DNA of 64,000 nucleotides from positions 6,614,001 through 6,678,000 of the forward strand of contig JBAIAC010000001.1 in the NCBI GenBank assembly GCA_037349315.1. The letters are read 5' to 3'. The DNA is from Chelydra serpentina (Eukaryota > Chordata > Testudines > Chelydridae). This document shows positions 53,301 through 62,300 of this stretch, one piece after another. A program made the translations under genes and the position numbers. The notes under the pieces are model-generated. The model searched no databases. It was not told where the DNA came from and was given only the letters and a program-made list of their open reading frames with translations. Every line of letters starts with the position of its first letter. The stretch's first letter is position 1.

Positions 53301-56300
53301 TCCCTGCCCTGAAAAACTTACAATATAAATAGAAAAGACAGACTCAGGGCAAGAAAAGGGGATATATAACCAGAGAAATGGCTTGTAAATCCCATGCCAC
53401 TTCCCCACTCTGGTTAGCTCCTTTTAAAAATATATTTTTGGCTGGACTTCTGTAGAGAGATGATTGACAAGAGCAGGTAAGAGGCAGCCAATGGTTGTCA
53501 TGGATATATGAAAATGTTGGAGCCTGCTCACGGACACAGAGAGCTGGAGGGGCCCCACATGTCTGTCTTCATGAAGGACACCACTAAAAACTTAGTGCTT
53601 ACCTTGATCAGAGAATACTACCTAGGAGTTATACTTTAGTCTTTTAGGAAGAAGGTTAAATTGATACAAAGAGCCCTATGTTCAAGGACTTTTACATTGT
53701 GATGTTTCTGACTATAGTTCAAAAGAATCTGTCACATATTTAAAGCAAGGGGCATCCACCAAAATGCCCAGTTTTCAGAAATTACAGATGCTTTACAGAT
53801 CTCAGGAAAAATGTTTCAGGAAGTTACATGGCGTAGCATCACCAAGGTGTTTAACTACCCTTTTTTAAAATTGTTTTCTAAATTTTTACAGTGCCTATTA
53901 CTCTGGGGGAATTCTGCACCACTGCACAAGTGCATAATTCATGGCTGCACATATTTTTATTTTTTTCTGCAGAAAATAGCTTCTGCTGGAAAGTTGCTGG
54001 AGTTCCTCCTTTTGCCCACCAGAAGGCGCTGTGGCGCTAGAACAGAGCAGCAGCTCCCATCCAACCCCAGCTACAATAGGGAAGAGAAAGAGCCTGCACT
54101 GCCTTCTTCACAGCGCCAGTCAGACCAGGTCAGGAGACAGCGGATATGGGGAGACAGCATGGGGTAGTTGGAGCTTCTAGGGGTCACAAACAGGGGTTCA
54201 TAAGGGCTAGTGGGGGAGGACAGACTAGGGCAAGGACTGAATGGGAGTGGAGATACAGAGCCATCGGGGGGGATGGGACGACATGGGAGAGAGTGCAGGG
54301 CCACATGGGGGCAGGGGGGAGGCTGAGTGGGGGGCACAGAGATACATGGGGATAGGGGTGCAGGACCACATGGGGATCGGGAGTTGGTGTCTGAGTGGGG
54401 GTGGAGGGACACATGGGGACTAGGGTGCAAGGACACATGGGAACAGGGGTAGATGTAGCTGACTGAATGGGAGAGGCTAAGGGTCAGCCAGGGTCTGCAT
54501 GGAGAAAGCTCCCTAACAATCCCTCTCCCGCCCCAAACCTGTTCCATTCTTCTCCCACCCATACCTAACAACTTTCCAAATTCGCTGCCAGGCTCCTTCC
54601 CCGTCCCTCAGCTCCTCCATTACCCCAACTCCCGCAAGCCTTTGCACTGCTTCTGAGGGGTGCGGGAAATACGGTTCTGTATTGTACTTTAAATTAATTA
54701 CTCAAAGTTCTGTATTAATATGCCTAGTAAGGAATCTGTGTGTCAAAAAACTTTCCTGAATCTTTCTTATTGACATACTTGCTGACAGCAATTTTGAAAT
54801 ACACTACCAAAATAATTGAAACTGGTATGATTATATTGTGTTATTTTGACAAATAAAATATGCAGAATTTTAACATATTGTTTGCAGAATTAATAATATT
54901 TTGGTGCAGAATTTCCCCAGGAGTATCCTATGCAATATATGTTAGCCTATGAACATAAGCAATGCAAAGTGCAGTTACTAATGTATATGCATAGAGTCAC
55001 CTAGTGTATCCCACATGATACTACTGACCTGGACATTTCTTGTTTTCCATTTGCATAGTGCTCTAGCTTGGTGAGCTCCGGCTGAAGAAAAGAATCCAGT
55101 AAGTAATAGGCAAAGGTTATTTCCTTAGATGAAGGAACATGCCACTGGATATTCAGGTTCCACAAGTCACCTGGTTTACCCCAGTCCTATAAGAACAAAA
55201 ACAAAAAGACATTTCCCTTTAGTAAAATGTGAAGCAAACATTAATTAAAAAGTTAACAGATGTGAACAACATAACTTCCAAATATAAGACTACCTATGAG
55301 TAAAAATAACTGCAAGTTCAAGGAGTTAAATTTATACTCAAATCTAGCTGGCAATCCAAGGACAATACGAAACCTGCAACAAATATCTAGAATATAAAAG
55401 ATATGCTTGCAAGGAATAACTCGCTGACAATTTTGATGTTCTCAATCAAGTAGATTCTTGCCATTTGACACAGTCCTTCACTTATAGGTCTCAGATATAC
55501 GAAATACCCCAAATTCTAATTCTGACTTTTGATCTTTCCATCAGAGGTCACCAAAAGATTAGCTTATTTTATCAGTTTTCAATCACTTGCTCTTTTAAAA
55601 CAATCCTGAAATTTGGTATACTCATTCATTATAAAAAACAAATTTGAAGTTTGATATTCCGATCCCAGGTCATCAAAATTCCAAATCTTATTTGAATTCC
55701 CCCATGGTGCAATAAAGTTGTGTCCAGTTTGGAGAAATTACGGTAATCTGAGGTCACCCATTCTTATTACCCAGATTTTAGCCAAGAAAGTTATCAAATG
55801 CAAATAAGTTATAGTCATGTTAACATAAAAGGAGGACTGCTGCCAGCTAGTGTGCATTGAGAGAGATTTTGTACAACCCAAGAGCCCCAGTCATGGATTA
55901 GGTCCACACTGTGGTAGGCGCTGTATAAACACAGCCCCTGACAACCTAAAAGTTATCTACCTACAGAAGAGATGCACAACAGACAATGACAGCACAGATT
56001 CCTCATATTCAGCTCAATATTTTTCTGGAGAAACCACTGTTAGGAATAAGAGGTTATTTCAGGCTCTATGCTCATTCAGTGTCTGACCTCTTGACCAAGA
56101 CATTCAGACAAGGGTCCCAAATGCAATGTGGACATGTTCACTGGGGAATCCCATTTTATTTCACATAGCGCATATAGCCATCATATTGTAATTACTTTTA
56201 GGTCAGAACGGGTATGTATGTTTAACAGAGAAACCAGTGTCAGCTGAAATCAAAATAAAAACCCTCAAAAGACTCAGGAATTTGCTACTCAGATTTGGAG

Positions 56301-59300
56301 GATAGTTCTGCAGTTAAATTTTGCATTAACACATTATGGGATGACTCAGCAGATTAGAAGAGCTTTGTCCTGCAGCAACTCATACCTGAGATAGGAAGGG
56401 ACCTGTTATTTTGTAATTTCTACACAGAGTTCAGACATGGTACAGAATCAATGTACTTAAAAACCTCTTTCCTCCAAGTTCACAGACACCTGCTGATATC
56501 TGCTGATGATGGCAAGGGCTCTAAATCAACTAACTGTCATATCCTTTGCAACTCGTCACACTGTCTTCATCTCCAGTTCTTGCCTATCTTCATGCAGTTA
56601 GTTAAGAATATAATCTTACCATATTACTTCTAAAACTTTTAGACTGGTTGACCTCAGAAACAATCAGTAAAGAGGAAATTTAAGATTACAGAGATTGTCC
56701 ATTTGTAAAAAAGAGCTTGCCATTACTTGTCATCTTTGGAAAAATATCCAAGTCTTCCATGGATATTACTTTGCAGAATGACAAGTTAAGAGAGAAACAA
56801 ATATTATAAGAAGCATATGATAGATTTTTATGACAATTAGAAGTTGGAATAAAATGTCTGTTTAGAAAGCATGTGGTATGCATAATTAACTCTGAAGTAT
56901 TGGGTTTTCTCCTCAGTTTCAGGATGAGTATTTTAGTCAGAATACTCATCTATTTATTTATTTATTTGAGGCATGCATATAATGGAAGTAACAAGTGGTA
57001 GAAAGCTACATGACTTGATTGTCACACAAATATATACAACAAAACTGCAGTAGCTTCCACCAATGAAAATGATATCCACTACAATTTCGGAGTTTTTCAA
57101 AAGACAATCTGATTACGTAAAATGTAATTTTATTGGAAGAAAAGGCTCCCTTAACCTGAAAACCAGCTGACAACTTGCTCATTGTTGTATATTAGTATGT
57201 CAACACAAAGAAGGTAAAAAACCAAAAGGCCAGCAAAATATTAAAGTTGCAATTTAATGTTTTGTTACTATTGATGCATCTATTTATATTTTAATTTAAT
57301 TTTAAATGTGACAGTGTAATTTCACTGTAAATTTATTATTCTGATTATTTTTTTTTAAATATCGCTCCTAAAATATGTCTAATATTTCTCTGTTCTGATC
57401 CTTTTATAAAATGGTCATGTTTCCCAACCACTTTCTACTGGTATAAATGACTAAACAAAGGGCAAGGCAGTGGAAAATCAGGTTCTTTAAAAAATCACAT
57501 GTTCATATTTACTTATTTTGCATACATTTTCCACTGTTCATGAAATCATACATCCCCATATGTGGGGAAGAGGAACCAGGAAAGGCTATAAGTCTGACTC
57601 ATCAGATATGGAGGTGAGGTAATGATGCTTTGGGAGACCATATCAAAGATGTTAATATTTTCTAGATCTAGACTTTTTTTTTTAATAAACATAAAAAGAG
57701 GGCCGGAGGAGTGTTGAGGAACCCCAAACTTTGCTGCTCAACTTTAAAGCTAACAGCAATTTGTACCACTGCATTTCATGATTGTCAGGTCTCAAGTAAG
57801 CTCATTATAAATTGCTACATTTAGGCATAATACAAAACTATGATCATCATAAATTTGCTTTACACTATTTAAATACAGTAGAGTGAACATCAGCAATACG
57901 AAGTGTGCTCCATGTCATTCAACATAATATTTAGCATTAATCTTTTCAGCTACTAGCATAAATTTATTTCAGTTAATATAGCTCCTAATTTGCAATGCAG
58001 GTTTCAAAGTTTAAAGCATCTTTCAATTACACTTTCCATATTCACTGTATTGATAAATCGTGAAATAAAAACAAATAAAATAGAGTAGCATTTTTTAAAA
58101 AGGTTGTCAAATCCTCTAATCCTAAATAAATGAAAATCCTTGCCTTGATAGGAAAGTATTCAGAAAGAGGCTTGTCAAAGCCACCTGGCACACTGCAGTA
58201 TTCTGTGGGGTAGATAAGTGTAGTAGAACGAAGAAGATGGTGCAGTAGGTTACAAGACAGAATGTAACCCTGCTTACAAGTTAAATGTAGGGTTCGCTGC
58301 AGAATCTTCACAAGCTGCTCCCTGTATGGCAGCAACTTCTTTCCATCCACTCGCGTGATCTAATAAAAGGTAGAAACATTCAGAAGTAAACATAAACAAT
58401 GAAGTTCAAGAGCTGTAGCACAGGATAATAAATCTCAACACAAATCCACAGTACCTGGTATAAAACTAACTCTTAAAGTGGTGCTCCATTAAATTAATAT
58501 AGAAACATCCACTTCTGCTGCTACATGAAACAATATCAACTTGACTAATGCAACAGCAACTCCTAACTCTATGGCCTCTCCAAGTCCCAGTGCTGTCCAG
58601 CCTCCATCATGTGCAAGATTTCTGCCTTCACCAGTGGATCTTTTCAAGTTTCATTTTAAAAATATATATCTTCTCTTGCACAGTTTCATCCCCTGACCAT
58701 TATTGGTACTAGAACCAAACGCTTTAAATGTATTTCCCATATAATTAAAACATTGATTTTCTGTAATGTATATCATATATTACCCACTCTTGCTTAATTC
58801 TGCAGTCTTTAAGAAAAAGACTGTATGAAATATTACTATACACTTTAAGTATAATAGTGCAATAGCAAAAATGAACTGCTTTCCCCCCCTCCCCAATGGC
58901 ACTAAAGTTGAGCCAACGACGGAACAGACATGCAAAGAGACAACCAGAATTTAACTTGTAACATTCTTTGTAATACCTCTGACAAAAGCTGAAGGTTCCA
59001 GAGTAGCTCCTTATCTAGCTCTTCATCATGCAAGACATCATCATCTAAAGTGCAAAAGTGTTAAGCGCTACTGTTACTATATGGAAGTTAAATGTTCATA
59101 TCTGAAGGTTTTCCAAAAGTTAAACCCACTTGAGTATTACAAATCAGCTGACATTCACATCCAGAGTCTTACATTTATGAATGTTTAACCACCCCCAAGC
59201 TTCAAATTCATATTTAATTCCCACCCACCAGATGCCAATGCAGTCAGTGTGTTCGTCAAGAAGTAAATGCATTTATTTAATACTAACTCAGGAATCAGAG

Positions 59301-62300
59301 TCAAATCTATTCTTATACATGCTTTTATTAAACATGGCAGACGAAAAATTTATTAATATTTATCTCTTGAAACGACTTTAGGAAACCACATTTCTTTAGA
59401 ATTTGTTTACAAACAGACTCTTTCTACACACATCCTAATAAAAGCACTCTCGTCTCACTTATTCTTTCCCTGTCAGTCAGATGACTTTAATTTATAAAAG
59501 AAAACAGAATATTCTCCAAAGAGTAGGTGCTGATTTTAAAACACCAATTCTACATTTTAGATCAGCAAAACTCCATCCTGTATGAGGCTAGTGGAATACA
59601 ATTTGAAATCTTCTGAACTTACTGATGGTAAGATGAGTTATAACCCTGCAGCAATGGGGCACAAAGAGCTTCAGAGATTCCTCAGGGCAGCACTGAAAAC
59701 ATTGTCACAAATAATCAATTTAAACAAGGAAATCTTACGGTGATAAACATGAAGAATAATCAGCATCATCTCACAACATTATTTACAACAGAAAAGTAAA
59801 GAAATAAGAACAGGACCTTACTCAGCTTGGCTGTTATTCAACCTAAAACTTTTCGATGGTTGGAGTTTGATTCCATAGTTTTAATTCTCAGCAAGCACAA
59901 TGGTATACTTAAAGTGCAACACAAACTGCATCTCAAACTTGCAGTCCTATAGATTTTAAATTATACTCACAAACTATTTAACCTGTTACATTTTAATCCC
60001 TTTACAACTATCAGATTTTAAGCAGGATAATTGCAGATAGACTGTAAGAAAAACCGAAATTTCCAAACACATTTAAAGTTTTCCACAAAAGTAATGCAGG
60101 TTCAATAAGTAGTAATAGTCTTGTATGTAATTTAAACTCCCAGTGAAATAAAAGTGCTCTCTTTCTCACTTTTACTGCAGCCCGGCACATGTCCGCAACC
60201 ATCCGACCAGCAACTCTCGTCTCAAATATATTTGAAACAGCAAAGTTAAAAACTTTTTCCAAGGCAACCTAAGTGGAATACAGAAGAGGAAAATAATTTA
60301 TTTCATCAACCATCTTTTGAACAGAACAATGCATTGCAGTACTGCACATATGAATAGAGTCGATGCATGTGTACGGGAAATCATGTCCTCATTGTTATTC
60401 TGTAAAATGTTATTGTCAAAAGCGCATGTCAAATAAAAGCAGAAGAAACATGGACCTGGAAAGTCAGAAATAGATATTCTGCAGAATCATTTTAAATACT
60501 CAGAATGCTTGAAAGTTTAGTATGGACAGGTCATCCATTCAATTAGCTTTAGTTATAGATGTTGTGTAGTATTGGGGGAGAGGGGGGAAGGGGGGGGGGG
60601 GAAGAAGAGACAGCAACCTATTGACCGAGAGAAAATCCTGCATGGTTCCTTGCTTGTATGGCATGGCTGGCTTGGTGCAGGAAGCTTCTGCAGACTATAT
60701 AAAGTTCAGTGCATTGGAAGATAAGGATGCTACAATATGTTTGGGGCAAAGAGCTTCACAATCTGAGAACTTTTTCCCACAAGTAACTTTCACTTTGTTA
60801 CAACATGAGAAGAAAACAGAAGCGCACACCAAAGAAATTCGCTGCAACAGCTACAACTTAAAAGATAAAAGGTGGGCAACACCACTGAAAATGCTTCAAA
60901 TACAGGTAACTCTTATATTAAGCTTGTCAATATTTTTAAGTATTTGATTTTTTGTAAGGTTGTAGTTTCTCATTAATAAAGTCAAGGATCCGATGACACT
61001 GGGAGTAGAAAAAAACCCCACCACCACACATAAGTAGTGCCCCAGATGATGCCCTCAATATGGGCAAATATACTCCTCAGGGGAGTCCCCCATGGGAATG
61101 AAGGCAGCTAGAGGAAATCAAAGACCTATTGCTGGTTAGCAGGGGAAATCTATATCCAATATCCAGTTCAGCTTTAGGATGCTTCCGAAAAGACACACAA
61201 AAAGAAGAGGCTTTCATCAAGTAAGCCATAGAACTCTTCAGAGAAGTATCCCACTCCCTCTGTGGTAGGCTCTCACCTCCCTCACTCTCCCTCCTCACAA
61301 CTGAGTGGCCAAAAATACACATTTTCCTGCCACCATATTGGGTGAAAGGAGGCAGTTCCTAGCAATGGTGCTGGACCAATTCTGGAGTAGCTGGTTTCCC
61401 CACCTCCACTTTGGCTTTTCAGAAGGTTTGCAAACTGGAGGTTTAGATCCTATCCCCATATACAAGCTTCTTTACTTTTCCTCACATCCCACAAAGTTAG
61501 ACCCATAGAAGGGGAAGAGCCTCAAACATTTTCTTAAGTGACATTTAAAAGAAAAGAGCTTAATTCTGTCACCCATCTGTAGGACAAGTTAGATAAAATG
61601 CAGTGCAGCCTCTGGGTGACTAGTCACTATCCAAATAATGAAACAATTAACCCATTCAAACTGGAAGATACACAGATTAATACTTTATAACAGCAACAAC
61701 ACTTAGAAGATTTATATTAAACCAAAAGAAGCCATACGCACTACTGTATTTCATGAACGTTTGATGAAGCAGCTTAATTTTTGCATGCTAAGTGTCCAAA
61801 CACACATGAACTGTAATTTAAATATCACAAGGCCAGAGTTGCCACAGTAATAGCGATTTCAAAACTCTGGGGGAGAGAAGGTGGTATCTGGGACTTCAGA
61901 TGAAGGGGGAACCTTGCTAAACCAAATTGACCTCTACTACTGTTTTACTATCTGTTAGTAAGAGTATTAAGTGTAGAGCATATACTTTAGAGTAAGTTTT
62001 AGCTAAGACTTTTGTACTAGAGCACATCACTGTAGTATCTGACAAAGCAGACATCATGAAGCATTTAGCTCTTCTTTTCCAGGTTCTCATCAGAAGTCCA
62101 AACGTGCGGTCATTATCAAGAGAGAAGACTAATCAAATGTACAAGCGCTTTGCTATCATAGAAAGAACAAAACCCTCCTTGTACAAAACTGAAAATGAAC
62201 CAAAAGGTAAACATTTTCTTTTTTCTGTACAAAAGTTCCACATACCTTAAATATCTCTATTGAACACTGAGTGAGGATTGTACTGAAAGTGGAAGAGAGA

